A stretch of 64,000 nucleotides of DNA from CAYSSJ01 sp964433675 (GCA_964433675.1 CAYSSJ010000010.1:25855-89854); one strand, 5' to 3'. Shown: positions 32,781-42,260, counted from the first letter of the stretch. Made by a program: numbers and translations. Notes: generated by a model not told the origin, from the sequence alone.

Positions 32781-33790
32781 AGTTTATATACCATATTCTC
32801 CATAATGATCGCTTGGTTTATATTCAGGGATTTAAGCTGAAAATCGGTTTCGGCTAGAAGCATGAAGGCTAGCTTGATAGTTTGTGTATCAAATCCACGT
32901 GCATGGGCGACATATTTCTGCCTGTATGAAGGATATACTTCCGGAATATATTTGTGAGATATCTCACTCGGACTGAGTCCTTCTTTTCTCAAATTCACTA
33001 TCTTCCAAATGATGGAGAAGAAATTCGTCAAAATCGCTAATACGAAGATACCGGATTCTTCATTTTCCATCAGATTCTCCAAAATGAGCATCGAATTTTT
33101 CAGATCTTTCTGAGCTACATAGTCCTGAAGCTCGAAAATCGAATTTATCCTGGAATGACCTACACATTCAGAAACATCATTTGAGTCTATTGACTTTTTG
33201 CTGCCAATATACAACAATAATTTGTCCAGCTCATTGCTGGCGACCATGTAGTTCAGATCGACTGTAGCAGCAAAAAGATCCATCGCTTCTTGTGAAATAT
33301 CGATATTGTTCAAACGTGGTTCATACGAGAGCCAATTGATGATCGCTTTCTGATTGTATGGTTGTTTACATTCGATTATCAATGCATTTTCTCTGATTCT
33401 CTTCACAGCAGATTGACGTGCATCCAGACTATCGGCTATGATTATCAAGCGCGAAGTAGAGAGAGGGTTGCGACAGTAATCTGCGATTACATTTTTAGCA
33501 CTGGCGATCATATCATCGAATTTTTTCAACACTACCACTTTGTATTTGGCCAAAAATGGTGGCATTTCCAAGTTTTCCACTATATCATGAGGAGAGCTGG
33601 TATCTCCATGCTCGATAGAGTAGTCGAAATGGTCGTCTGTTTTGGCATCCAATTTGGATAAGGTCGTTTTTAATACTATATCCCTGTAATAAGTCTCTGT
33701 TCCCAATATGATCGTTACGAAAGGGATGGCTATCGTGTTTTTTGCCCTAAGAAATTCATAATGCTGATAAACGTTTTTCTTTTTTCTCAT
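32765..33790 (-). CDS. holA: DNA polymerase III delta subunit
   Basis: A 341-aa clamp-loader subunit that opens the sliding clamp. The start at 33790 shares ATGA with the uppP stop; a longer frame to 33832 runs into uppP without a good ribosome-binding site, and neither start has a clear one. HolA features are FVTIILGTETYYRD (its GxExY region), FLAKYKVVVLKKFDD, LIIIADSLDA, the ...DLFAATVDLNYMVASNELDKLLLY helix and a C-terminal HARGFDTQTIKLAFMLLAETDFQLK. The family is poorly conserved, so naming rests on motif order and length. It lies between uppP and era in a tight operon. Confidence 0.85.
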   Translation of the reverse strand: MRKKKNVYQHYEFLRAKNTIAIPFVTIILGTETYYRDIVLKTTLSKLDAKTDDHFDYSIEHGDTSSPHDIVENLEMPPFLAKYKVVVLKKFDDMIASAKNVIADYCRNPLSTSRLIIIADSLDARQSAVKRIRENALIIECKQPYNQKAIINWLSYEPRLNNIDISQEAMDLFAATVDLNYMVASNELDKLLLYIGSKKSIDSNDVSECVGHSRINSIFELQDYVAQKDLKNSMLILENLMENEESGIFVLAILTNFFSIIWKIVNLRKEGLSPSEISHKYIPEVYPSYRQKYVAHARGFDTQTIKLAFMLLAETDFQLKSLNINQAIIMENMVYKLCTLK

Positions 33791-34590
33791 AAGACAAAAT
33801 ATATGAAGGATAGCAAAGCGATTGTCCAACAATAATAAGCAAAGTATTTCAGTTGCTTCTTTTTGATCATTCTGATAAGCAATGCTATTACTAAATATCC
33901 GGAGATGAATGCTGCTATCATACCGAGAATATATGGGAGGTACATATTACGCTCGATTGAGCTGATCTTGATGATATTCACCAAATTAGCTCCCCCAATT
34001 GCCGGTATCATCAATAAAAAAGAGAATCGCGCCGCTTCTGCACGGTTCAAGCCAACCAGTATTCCACTTGCAATAGTAGTGCCCGAACGAGAGATGCCGG
34101 GGAACATTGCCAGTGATTGACCCAATCCGATCATAATCGAGCGTTTGACACCCAAATCAGCAGATTCAATATTTTTTGATTTGATTTTATCGGAGAAAAA
34201 TAGGATAAGACCGGTAACACAGAGCATTGCTATTACAAATGGGATAGAAGAGAAAGCAGCTTCGAAATAATCACCGAATAACATATATATTACGCCAGTA
34301 ACTATAGTGGCTAGAATAAGATAGAGCACAATCAAGCGTGAGCGTACTCGAGATGCAGTTTTGTCTCGAAAATGGATAACGGAATCGCACAATGAGATCA
34401 GATCTTGGCGGAAATATAACAAAACGGCAATAAGTGAGCCAAAATGTAAGAAAATCTCGAATCCGATATCCGGTCGGGGAAAGTTCAAAAACTCTATGCC
34501 CAGCACTAAATGTCCCGAGCTACTAACTGGTATAAATTCTGTTATGCCTTGCAATATTCCTAATAGAATACCGTGTAATATCTCTATCAT
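33787..34590 (-). CDS. uppP: undecaprenyl-diphosphate phosphatase
   Basis: A 267-aa integral membrane enzyme that recycles undecaprenyl pyrophosphate for cell-wall and glycan synthesis. The two signature segments are intact: GITEFIPVSSSGHLVLG near residue 15 and FPGISRSGTTI near residue 165. About eight hydrophobic helices are visible. It overlaps the upstream deacetylase stop by 4 nt and the downstream holA start by 4 nt. The length is close to E. coli UppP (273 aa). Confidence 0.95.
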   Translation of the reverse strand: MIEILHGILLGILQGITEFIPVSSSGHLVLGIEFLNFPRPDIGFEIFLHFGSLIAVLLYFRQDLISLCDSVIHFRDKTASRVRSRLIVLYLILATIVTGVIYMLFGDYFEAAFSSIPFVIAMLCVTGLILFFSDKIKSKNIESADLGVKRSIMIGLGQSLAMFPGISRSGTTIASGILVGLNRAEAARFSFLLMIPAIGGANLVNIIKISSIERNMYLPYILGMIAAFISGYLVIALLIRMIKKKQLKYFAYYCWTIALLSFIYFVL

Positions 34591-35759
34591 AAGAACTCCG
34601 GTAATTCAGTTTCAAATAGCTTTGATATCGGAACGATCTCATAACCTCTTTGTTCTGCGAGTTCGACGAACTTTTTTAAATAATTATACCTTTCTCTGTT
34701 GGTGGCGTGCGTGATGATGACGATCTTGTCTTTTCCTTTATTATTGATAAGATTATCTATTTCCCGCATTTTTTCATGCAGAGTCTTATCTGTCGTATCC
34801 GGCTGATCTAAGAATAGATCACGTTTGAAACTGGGCACCATCATCTCTTGAGCCGTGCTATATGCTACAGACGAGCCGGTAGTGTAACTGTCGATAAAAA
34901 ACAGCTTGTTATTCTTAAGTACTTCGAGCACATAGCGCATCACATCTTTATCGGCGGTAGCAAGCGAGCCCATATGATTGTTAGCTCCCACACAATCGGG
35001 TAGTTGACGGATATAACCTTGCATTCGGCGGACTATCTGTCTTTCGCTCAGATGAACGAATATGGCATTTGAACCGGGATCATTCCTGGGATAGTTGATA
35101 GGTTCCATCGGTATATGAATGAGAGCATCGTTCCCATTTGCAACTGCCTTTTCCATCACTTTGCGGGAATAGGGCAGATCGGGTAGGATAGAGAGAGTAA
35201 TGGGAGCGGATAAAGAAAGGAAGTCCTCGAGCAGTTTGCCGTCATAATAACCAAAATCATCCACGATGACTGCGATCTGAGGCTTTTTTTCGGAATAGAC
35301 TCCATCCGGGGCATAATATATAGTTACCACCAAACGGCGCTGATTTTCCAGATCAGCTATCTGAAGTATGTGCTGGGCACGGGTTTTTAATTCTTCTCCA
35401 CTGATGATCTTGCCACCACTGATCTCAACCTGACCGGTAATAATCATATTAGCGTAGTTCAGATCAAGCTCATCTCTGTTTATACCAATATAGACATAGA
35501 TTGTTTCTTCGCGGTAGTTAGTACGGTACTGAGAATCGGGAACGCCCAAGAGTTTGGCGGCATGTCGGATAGCATCGAGTACAGTCTCTTCGCTTTCCAT
35601 TTCTTTTACCTGCACAGCGCTCGGTTCTTCTTTGCGCGCTATCCGAATATCATAGGTACTGAAAAAAATAAAGTAAAGCGCTGCAATGATAGCAACGATA
35701 AGTACGATCAGAATGGGAATTCCCAAACTATTTTTCTTCCCTTTTTTTCTTTTTGCCAT
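34587..35759 (-). CDS. divergent polysaccharide deacetylase family protein (YibQ-like)
   Basis: A 390-aa protein with one N-terminal signal anchor (residues about 12-32) after a lysine-rich tail, a middle region of about 100 residues, and a C-terminal divergent polysaccharide deacetylase domain (pfam04748-like, about 155-390). The conserved IAVIVDDFGY, IHIPMEPINYPRND, ANNHMGS, FFIDSYTTGSS and IIITHATNRERY mark the metal site and barrel strands. It acts outside the inner membrane, probably on cell-wall or surface glycan. YibQ-like proteins are common near wall genes. It heads the operon with uppP, holA and era. A TTGACT lies about 45 bp upstream but without a clear -10. Confidence 0.88.
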   Translation of the reverse strand: MAKRKKGKKNSLGIPILIVLIVAIIAALYFIFFSTYDIRIARKEEPSAVQVKEMESEETVLDAIRHAAKLLGVPDSQYRTNYREETIYVYIGINRDELDLNYANMIITGQVEISGGKIISGEELKTRAQHILQIADLENQRRLVVTIYYAPDGVYSEKKPQIAVIVDDFGYYDGKLLEDFLSLSAPITLSILPDLPYSRKVMEKAVANGNDALIHIPMEPINYPRNDPGSNAIFVHLSERQIVRRMQGYIRQLPDCVGANNHMGSLATADKDVMRYVLEVLKNNKLFFIDSYTTGSSVAYSTAQEMMVPSFKRDLFLDQPDTTDKTLHEKMREIDNLINNKGKDKIVIITHATNRERYNYLKKFVELAEQRGYEIVPISKLFETELPEFL

Positions 35760-35885
35760 TTTTATCCTATCCTATTTTTTTATGTGAAGCCGATGCGAAA
35801 TACGTTTTTCAGTCAAGCAAAAAAGTGTTCTCTTCTCTTTATAAACAACAAAAGCCAATGTGGGATAATTGGCTTTGATAAAAAA

Positions 35886-35961
35886 TGGTGGGCGCTGAGG
35901 GACTTGAACCCCCGACCACCTGCTTGTAAGGCAGGCGCTCTCCCAACTGAGCTAAACGCCC
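35886..35961 (-). tRNA. tRNA-Val (anticodon TAC)
   Basis: A 76-nt cloverleaf with encoded CCA. The acceptor GGGCGTT pairs with AGCGCCC, the anticodon stem is CCTGC/GCAGG with loop CTTACAA (anticodon TAC), and the T-loop is TTCAAGT. It stands alone. Confidence 0.95.
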
Positions 35962-35984
35962 ATTTCACATCTATGATGAGGGTG

Positions 35985-36012
35985 AAATTTACAATCCCTG
36001 TTTTTCTGTCAA
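35985..36012 (-). promoter_or_regulatory. possible promoter of tRNA-Val
   Basis: TTGACA (36012-36007) precedes GTAAAT/TAAATT by 15 to 16 bp. The predicted start is near 35980, some 20 nt before the tRNA. The -10 is weak. Confidence 0.45.
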
Positions 36013-36094
36013 ATTGTTTTTTAGAAAAATGCATATCGCTGCATTTCTGAGCAAGGGGAAAGCTTTTTTGAACTTTATCAGATAGTATGATTAT

Positions 36095-36928
36095 TTATTC
36101 AATCCTGAGAAACCTACTGAGCAAGCGGTAGCAAACTTCGAATCTATAATCTTTATCCGAGCGCATATCAGAAATAGGGGTGATATCTTCTGCCAGGATT
36201 TTTCTTAGATTATCTTCATCTGGCATATTGGAATCGACGAGAAAGGCTTCTGTGTTCTTCAATCTGCGAGGATATTCGTTCAAACTGCCAGCTGCTAATT
36301 TCACGGCCGTTATTTTATCGTTTTCTATCCTTTTCATGCCTGCGAGCGACAATTTGGCTATAGCGAGAGATTTACGTGAACCGATCTTACGGTAAAATGT
36401 TTGCCAGTCTCTTTCTGCATCTTTAGAGATATGCACCGAGCCGATGATTTCATTTGGCTTCATATTGAATTTCTTATAACCGAGATAGAAATCACTTAGA
36501 GGAAGTTTATGCATTTTCGATTTTGCCAATATTCTAATGCGGGCATTTAGCACTAAAAGTAGTGGAACTGCATCGGCAGTCGGAGAGCCATTGGCGATGT
36601 TACCGCCCGGTGTTGCTACATTCTGTAGTAGCGGAGAGCCGAATTGCTTGAGTGAAGTTTGGAAATAGGGGAAATACTGCGCTATGATATCTGAGGTGAT
36701 GAGTTCTCTAAAAGTGGTAAGGGCACCGACCACGATCTCTTCATCAAGCTCTTGGATACCATGCAGCTCTTTTAAATGATTGATGGAGATAACTGTACCA
36801 TCAGTGATGATTTTCTTCTTGAGCTGAACATTAATATCGCTTCCGCCGGCAAGGAAATATTTCTTACCATCGGTTGCTTCACAATACCTAAAAAGTTCAG
36901 ATAGGTTTTTCGGTTGATAGAAATTCAT
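36095..36928 (-). CDS. molybdenum hydroxylase FAD-binding subunit (XdhB/CoxM-like)
   Basis: A 277-aa flavoprotein subunit that passes electrons between the FeS clusters and the final acceptor. FAD contacts are FLAGGSDINVQ (about residues 25-35) and VATPGGNIANGSPTADAVPL (about 107-126). A CO-dehydrogenase flavoprotein C-terminal domain follows at about 165-275. The start at 36928 overlaps the 2Fe-2S gene by 4 nt; the longer frame to 37111 reads through that gene and is not real. It forms a three-subunit enzyme with 36925-37401 and 37403-39550. It is the last gene of the purine-catabolism-like operon, and 130 bp separate it from tRNA-Val. Confidence 0.9.
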   Translation of the reverse strand: MNFYQPKNLSELFRYCEATDGKKYFLAGGSDINVQLKKKIITDGTVISINHLKELHGIQELDEEIVVGALTTFRELITSDIIAQYFPYFQTSLKQFGSPLLQNVATPGGNIANGSPTADAVPLLLVLNARIRILAKSKMHKLPLSDFYLGYKKFNMKPNEIIGSVHISKDAERDWQTFYRKIGSRKSLAIAKLSLAGMKRIENDKITAVKLAAGSLNEYPRRLKNTEAFLVDSNMPDEDNLRKILAEDITPISDMRSDKDYRFEVCYRLLSRFLRIE

Positions 36929-37401
36929 CTCATACCTCTCTCTTTTACTCTTTGGCAGGTAAGCATCACTGCATCTATCACCTTCACATATCCGGTGCAA
37001 CGGCAGATATTGCCGCTCAGGGCGTGTTTTATCTCCTGCTCGTCTGCTTCCGCTTTCTCTTTGATATAATGATAGGCAGCTACGACAAAACCGGGGAAAC
37101 AAAAACCGCATTGGACTGCATTTACCTCATCGAAGCAATCTATCAGCAATTTGCCTAGCTCGGTTTCTGCTAAGTATTCTACTGTTTCCACTTTTTTATC
37201 GATCACATGAACTGCATTCATGATACAACTGGTCACCGGTAAACCGTTCAGAAGGATGCTGCAGGCGCCACATTCACCTTCACCGCAACCTTCTTTCGTA
37301 CCACTTAAGCCAAAATCATCTCTCAGTACATCGATCAATCTCTTCATCGGAGGAACATCTACGATCACATCATTCCCATTCAGACTAAATTTGATTTCCA
37401 T
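36925..37401 (-). CDS. molybdenum hydroxylase 2Fe-2S subunit (XdhC/CoxS-like)
   Basis: A 158-aa subunit with two [2Fe-2S] clusters. The plant-type cluster ligands are CGEGECGACSILL with a further Cys about 20 residues on (VTSC). The second, helical-domain cluster uses VQCGFCFPGF and NICRCTGY. The second motif normally reads CGFCTPG; here Phe replaces Thr, a small deviation that keeps the cysteines. It relays electrons from the Mo site to FAD. The start at 37401 follows the Mo-subunit stop by 1 nt, and the stop overlaps the FAD subunit by 4 nt, so the three are translated together. Confidence 0.92.
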   Translation of the reverse strand: MEIKFSLNGNDVIVDVPPMKRLIDVLRDDFGLSGTKEGCGEGECGACSILLNGLPVTSCIMNAVHVIDKKVETVEYLAETELGKLLIDCFDEVNAVQCGFCFPGFVVAAYHYIKEKAEADEQEIKHALSGNICRCTGYVKVIDAVMLTCQRVKERGMR

Positions 37402-37402
37402 C

Positions 37403-39550
37403 CTAACCTCTATCCTTCATCGCTTGAAAAATTCTCTCCGGAGTGAGTGGCAACTCATCTATAAAAATACCGGTAGCATGATAAAACGCGTTTCTGAGTG
37501 CCGGAGCTGGAAAGTCCATCGGTAACTCTCCCAATCCTTTCGGCAATAAGCTATCTTTGTACAAAAATTCCACTTCAATTTCCGGCATATCACTACTTGT
37601 CATCATAGTATAATCAGTCAGACCCTGTTTTCTGCCGAATCCTTTTTTGTAAAAAAACTCACTGAGACCAAACGCCAAGCCTTGGATGATACCGCCATGA
37701 GCCTGTCCCATAGCTATTGATGGATTAACTGTCTGACCCACATCCATCACATTCCAACATTTCTTTATCTCCACCTCGTAAGTATCGGCATGAAAATAAA
37801 TCTCCACTACGCAAGCAGCCCAGGAAAAATCTTTGTAGCCCACTCCCTGATAAGTGTCATCATCGAAATAAATATCCGGATCAGGTAGGAAGCGAGTTCT
37901 AAATTCGAGTGGGAAATCATCGGCGTTCGCTTTCACATAAGCAGAGAGGTCGGAGAACTGCAGATCTGCTTTGATTTGCAAAGCCAGCTTCCTGAGCAGA
38001 TTACCGACAATGTAGATCGTTCGAGAAGCTACTGTAGGACCGCTATTGGGAGTTTTACCGGTATTGGGATTGATCACTTTGGTTTTGGAAATAGGATGAT
38101 CGATTGCTTCGCTAACCATCTGTGCAAGCGTAGTATAGGCACCTTGTCCCATATCCGTATTAGCGACATATATCGCTATATCGGCATCAGCTGTTATCAA
38201 AATCCGCACTTCAGAATCGAGCATATTCTCACCATTGCCCGTATAACCTCCTCCGTGTAAGCCCAATGATAGACCGATACCACGTTTATCTGTATGTGTT
38301 TTATTCCAAAGTTTAAATTCTTCGTTTTTTTTCTGATAGTCAGATATCTCTACCACTTTTTCCAGACAAGCAGCAAGATGGTCTTCTCTGATCTTTTGTG
38401 AAGATGGTAATTCGGCGCCGATCTGCAATACATTGTTCTGGCGCAGTCGATATGGATCAATATTCAAATGTGCTGCCACACGGTCTAGATGAGCTTCGAT
38501 AGCATAGATTGCCTGTGGTGCTCCAAATCCTCTGAAGGCACCGTTTGGAGGAGTATTGCTGCGAAAAAGTCTGCCCATTATGTAACTATCTTCTATGCTA
38601 TATCCACCACTGGCGTGCAATACACTACGGGATAAAACTACTGGTGAGAGTGTCTGATACGCACCGGCATCGAGACGCAGATCGATTCGCAGTGATTTGA
38701 TCTTTTGGGAGTCGGGGTCTGTATAGGATACGATCTCGATTCTGGATGGATGTCGCTTGGTTGTAATGAGAATATCATCAGCTCGATCGAGTACGGTTTT
38801 TACCGGCTTTCCACTTTTATATGCCAAAAGTGCGGTGATACCAGCTATTACATTGGGGAAATCCTCTTTGCCACCAAAACCTCCTCCGATACCTTCCGAC
38901 GCTTCTACGATAGCATCTGAGATGTTATCTCCCATTATCGCTTCAACTGCTTCTTTTACAAAAAACGGACATTGCAATGTGCCTATCACATTCATCACAC
39001 GGCTCTCAGGTTTAAAATAAGCGAGCATACCTTGAGTCTCCATATATACATGCTCCTGATGCGGAGTGCGATATATATGATGAGTTTTGATCCAATGCGA
39101 CTCAATCTTGATGTTACGTCGATGGTCTATCTCCAACACTTTCCCAAAGGCATTATTCTCATCATCCAAACATTCGTCTATATCTGTAATAGCAGGCAAT
39201 TCCTCATATTCGACCTCGATAGCTTCACAGAAAATCTTCAATTTATCTTTGTTTGCATGCGCTACACCGAGCATGATCTGACCGAAATGTAGAACCTCAC
39301 TTTCTGCCATAAAAGGTTGATCGCATTCCGGTTCGGGCACTTCATTTTTGCCCGGGATATCTTGTGCATTTACTATGGTAAACTCGTTTAGATCGTAGCC
39401 GGATGGATATTTTATCCCCTTGAGCTTGCCATGATCGAATTTGGCATAATAGAGGTAGCCATAGAGCATATCTTCCATTTTGTAATCGTCTAAGAATTTG
39501 ATGGAACCGTTCAGTTTTGCTACGCCGTCACATCTTCTAATATTTTTCAT
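37403..39550 (-). CDS. molybdenum hydroxylase large (Mo-binding) subunit, three-subunit type
   Basis: A 715-aa catalytic subunit of the xanthine dehydrogenase family. The molybdopterin loop GIGGGFGGKEDFP, the AFRGFGAPQ segment (with the Arg that contacts purines in xanthine dehydrogenases) and the catalytic-base motif KGLGELP (Glu) are intact. It lacks the FAD domain found in its paralogue at 49604-52816. The likely reaction is hydroxylation of a purine or related N-heterocycle; the exact substrate cannot be read. It overlaps the threonine-synthase-like gene by 4 nt upstream and the 2Fe-2S gene follows after 1 nt. No selenocysteine (in-frame TGA) is present. Confidence 0.9.
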   Translation of the reverse strand: MKNIRRCDGVAKLNGSIKFLDDYKMEDMLYGYLYYAKFDHGKLKGIKYPSGYDLNEFTIVNAQDIPGKNEVPEPECDQPFMAESEVLHFGQIMLGVAHANKDKLKIFCEAIEVEYEELPAITDIDECLDDENNAFGKVLEIDHRRNIKIESHWIKTHHIYRTPHQEHVYMETQGMLAYFKPESRVMNVIGTLQCPFFVKEAVEAIMGDNISDAIVEASEGIGGGFGGKEDFPNVIAGITALLAYKSGKPVKTVLDRADDILITTKRHPSRIEIVSYTDPDSQKIKSLRIDLRLDAGAYQTLSPVVLSRSVLHASGGYSIEDSYIMGRLFRSNTPPNGAFRGFGAPQAIYAIEAHLDRVAAHLNIDPYRLRQNNVLQIGAELPSSQKIREDHLAACLEKVVEISDYQKKNEEFKLWNKTHTDKRGIGLSLGLHGGGYTGNGENMLDSEVRILITADADIAIYVANTDMGQGAYTTLAQMVSEAIDHPISKTKVINPNTGKTPNSGPTVASRTIYIVGNLLRKLALQIKADLQFSDLSAYVKANADDFPLEFRTRFLPDPDIYFDDDTYQGVGYKDFSWAACVVEIYFHADTYEVEIKKCWNVMDVGQTVNPSIAMGQAHGGIIQGLAFGLSEFFYKKGFGRKQGLTDYTMMTSSDMPEIEVEFLYKDSLLPKGLGELPMDFPAPALRNAFYHATGIFIDELPLTPERIFQAMKDRG

Positions 39551-40776
39551 TCAGACCTCGTCAATATTCTTTCCAATTCGGACAAGTTTGGTTTGATCGG
39601 TTTTGAATTTTTCATTTTGATGGACTCAGGATCTTTCAATCCACTACCGGTAAGTAAAACTACTGCTTTTGCATCCGGTTTTAATCTATCTCTATAGGCG
39701 ATCATACCGGCAAAGGCAGCAGCAGCAGCCGGTTCTACAAAAAGTCCATAAACGCCGGCTAATCTACTTTGTGCTTCCATAATCTCCTCATCTGTTACAA
39801 TGAAACCGAGTCCTTTATAACGGTCAATGTATTCTTTTGCCATATAAAAATTGCGGGGAACATCGACAGAGATAGAGTCTGCTATGGTACTGCTTTTGCT
39901 AATAACGAATTTATCTTCGCTGAGATTCATAACCAAATTAGGACTTTTTTCACTTTGCACTGCTACGATAGTAGGAAGTTTATCTATGATGCCGAGTTTT
40001 AGTAAATCTTCGAAACCTTTATATACTCCCGATAGGATGACACCATCACCGCAGGGCATGAAGATAATATCCGGCATTTTTCGATCCAATTGGGAGTATA
40101 ACTCCAAACTGACAGTCTTTTTACCCTCTATCGTTAGCGGATTATAGCCCGTATTGCGATTGAACCAACCGAATTTTTCTGTTGCCTCAATACTCAGTTC
40201 ATAAGCTTGGTCATAGCTACCTTCTATTCTAACAATTTTAGCGCCATAACTGGCAGCTTGCAATATTTTGGCTTTCGGTGCTGAGCTTGGCACTATTATA
40301 ATCGCTCTTTGATTCTGCGATGCAGCAACTCCAGCTAGGGAAGAACCTGCATTTCCGGTCGATGCTGCGATCAGAGTGGAGATACCCTGCTCCTTGGCAT
40401 AAGCGCAGACCAGATCGGAGGCTCTGTCTTTGAAGGAAAAGGTCGGATTCTGTGAGTCATCTTTTAGATATAACGAGAATGGAAACTTGTCTCTATCGAG
40501 TTTATCTATTCGATAAAGAGGTGTATCCCCGATTTTTAGATACGAAAGACTATTTATACTATCGATAGGAAGAATTTTGAGATATTTGTCATTTTCGAGG
40601 GTTGCAAACTCTCTTTTTTGGGTAGCAAAGATACTTTCATAATTATAAACAATCTTTAGGATTCCTTTGGGAGGCAGCTCAGGTCGATTGGCTGCAGAGC
40701 ATTTGGGACAGGTATATAACCAGCTGGAGCCGGGATAGATTGTATTACAGTTAGTACATTCGAAAGAGTATTTCAT
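39547..40776 (-). CDS. threonine synthase-like PLP enzyme
   Basis: A 409-aa fold-type II PLP enzyme. The start at 40776 shares a base with the upstream stop (TGATG) and has GAGGA 8 nt before it; the longer frame to 40866 overlaps the previous gene and is not real. An N-terminal zinc ribbon (CTNCNTIY then CPKC) leads to PLP-lysine NPTFSFKDRASD and the phosphate loop ASTGNAGSSLAG. This layout is typical of ThrC, but threonine biosynthesis genes are absent nearby. Position between PLP, YgeW and molybdenum hydroxylase genes suggests a role in processing a 2,3-diaminopropionate or similar amino acid intermediate, in place of YgeX. That role is inference. Confidence 0.75.
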   Translation of the reverse strand: MKYSFECTNCNTIYPGSSWLYTCPKCSAANRPELPPKGILKIVYNYESIFATQKREFATLENDKYLKILPIDSINSLSYLKIGDTPLYRIDKLDRDKFPFSLYLKDDSQNPTFSFKDRASDLVCAYAKEQGISTLIAASTGNAGSSLAGVAASQNQRAIIIVPSSAPKAKILQAASYGAKIVRIEGSYDQAYELSIEATEKFGWFNRNTGYNPLTIEGKKTVSLELYSQLDRKMPDIIFMPCGDGVILSGVYKGFEDLLKLGIIDKLPTIVAVQSEKSPNLVMNLSEDKFVISKSSTIADSISVDVPRNFYMAKEYIDRYKGLGFIVTDEEIMEAQSRLAGVYGLFVEPAAAAAFAGMIAYRDRLKPDAKAVVLLTGSGLKDPESIKMKNSKPIKPNLSELERILTRSE

Positions 40777-42245
40777 CAAAGATATTCCTCGATCACACCG
40801 GTTTGTTTGTTGAACTCTTCGATCGCCTTGTCCCATTTTTCTACCTGGACAAATTGATTTTTCCAATAATATTCATCATACCATTGCGCATCCAGTTCTT
40901 CTACATTTTTACCCTGCTGCTCCACCCAGGTGAAGTATTTCAGGTTATGCATCCGTTTCTTATCATAATAAGATAGTTCCATAGTATGATCGATCTTCAA
41001 GCCCAGCAGAGATTTTTCGTAATCTATAGCCGCCTGTGTTTTGCTATATCCCCCTCTTTTTTCTCTTTCTTCTTGCAGCCGGGATTGGTACATCTCCATC
41101 GAATCGGTACAGACACTCAGAAGCACATCATTCTCGTTCATTTCATAGTATTTTGCCATCTTTATCATACCCATTAGATTGGCTATCGAGGAGATTCCCA
41201 AAAGATCCAATTTGTCCAGTAGCTCTGTGTCAATACCGAGATCTGCTAGAAACTGCTTTCCAGCCGGCTCATTAAAAAGCCTCATCAGATCGATGCTCAC
41301 CTGATCATCCAATCCGATCACCATATCCATATTTTTCAGATTATGTATCCAAGGCACATGCTTATCGCCTATACCTTCTATCCTATGCGCTCCGTAACCA
41401 TTGTAGAGCAGTGTGGGGCATTGCAGAGCTTCGCCGGCTGCTACTTTGATTTGCGGATATTGCTTTCGAAGATATTCGGTGCTGCCCAAAGTTCCAGCTG
41501 AACCTTGTGTCAGAAAAACACCACTCAACTTATTGCCCGCTTGCTTCTGTTCTTCATATATTTCTTGCATTGCCGGTCCGGTAACAGCATAATGCCAAAC
41601 AGCATTACCAAACTCGCTGAACTGATTCAGATTGACGATCTCCTCCGGGCGTTGAGCACATAATTCTTTGGTTTTATCGTAGATCTCTTTTACATTACTT
41701 TCCGATCCGGGTGTAGCATATATTTCTGCTCCTACTTTCTCAAGCCATTTAAACCGTTCCTTGCTCATCCCTTCGGGCAAAACGGCGATCGATTTGCAGC
41801 CCAAAAGATAAGAATCATACGCACCACCCCGACAGTAATTTCCGGTGGAGGGCCACAATGCTTTTTGAGTGGTGGGATCAAACTTTCCCTCTACCAGCTT
41901 CTCGACCAAAGGACCGAAAGTGGCACCTACTTTATGAGAGCCGGTGGGGAAATACTTGCCTACCAGCATCAGTATTCTTGGCTTGATTCCAGTCAATTCC
42001 TGTGGAATTTCGATATAATTCACTCCACCGAAACCGCCACCAAATTCAGTCGGTTCATTTTTCCAAGTGATTCTAAATAGATTAAGTGAGTTCAGATCCC
42101 AAAGCCCGATATTCTTGATTTTTTCTTTGATTTTGTTTGGGATAAGTTCGGGATTACGCATCTGCCTATATGTTGGTATGATTATATGTTTTTCCCGACA
42201 GCGTCTAATAGTATTTTGCAAGACTTCTTTATTTTTTTGATTCAT
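40776..42245 (-). CDS. fold-type II PLP-dependent lyase of the purine cluster
   Basis: A 489-aa PLP enzyme of the tryptophan-synthase-beta group. PLP-lysine is in FPTGSHKVGATFG, the phosphate loop in TQGSAGTLGSTEYL, and the Asn contact in STGNYCRGGAY. Its length (489 aa) exceeds YgeX (about 400 aa), and the C-terminal 80 residues (KYFTWVEQQGKNVEELDAQW) are an extra segment. Enzymes like this are found in the uric-acid degradation clusters of gut anaerobes beside YgeW, YgeY and YgfK, where their exact reaction is not settled. It lies 15 nt after the YgeW-like gene and its stop overlaps the next start by one base. Confidence 0.7.
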   Translation of the reverse strand: MNQKNKEVLQNTIRRCREKHIIIPTYRQMRNPELIPNKIKEKIKNIGLWDLNSLNLFRITWKNEPTEFGGGFGGVNYIEIPQELTGIKPRILMLVGKYFPTGSHKVGATFGPLVEKLVEGKFDPTTQKALWPSTGNYCRGGAYDSYLLGCKSIAVLPEGMSKERFKWLEKVGAEIYATPGSESNVKEIYDKTKELCAQRPEEIVNLNQFSEFGNAVWHYAVTGPAMQEIYEEQKQAGNKLSGVFLTQGSAGTLGSTEYLRKQYPQIKVAAGEALQCPTLLYNGYGAHRIEGIGDKHVPWIHNLKNMDMVIGLDDQVSIDLMRLFNEPAGKQFLADLGIDTELLDKLDLLGISSIANLMGMIKMAKYYEMNENDVLLSVCTDSMEMYQSRLQEEREKRGGYSKTQAAIDYEKSLLGLKIDHTMELSYYDKKRMHNLKYFTWVEQQGKNVEELDAQWYDEYYWKNQFVQVEKWDKAIEEFNKQTGVIEEYL

Positions 42246-42260
42246 TATTTCTCCTTCTCA

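Noticed and set aside
40777..40866. Longer starts for the threonine-synthase-like gene (40866) and the FAD subunit gene (37111)
   Set aside because: Both extensions lie in the preceding gene. The internal ATGs overlap the upstream stop codons and, for the ThrC-like gene, follow a good ribosome-binding site.
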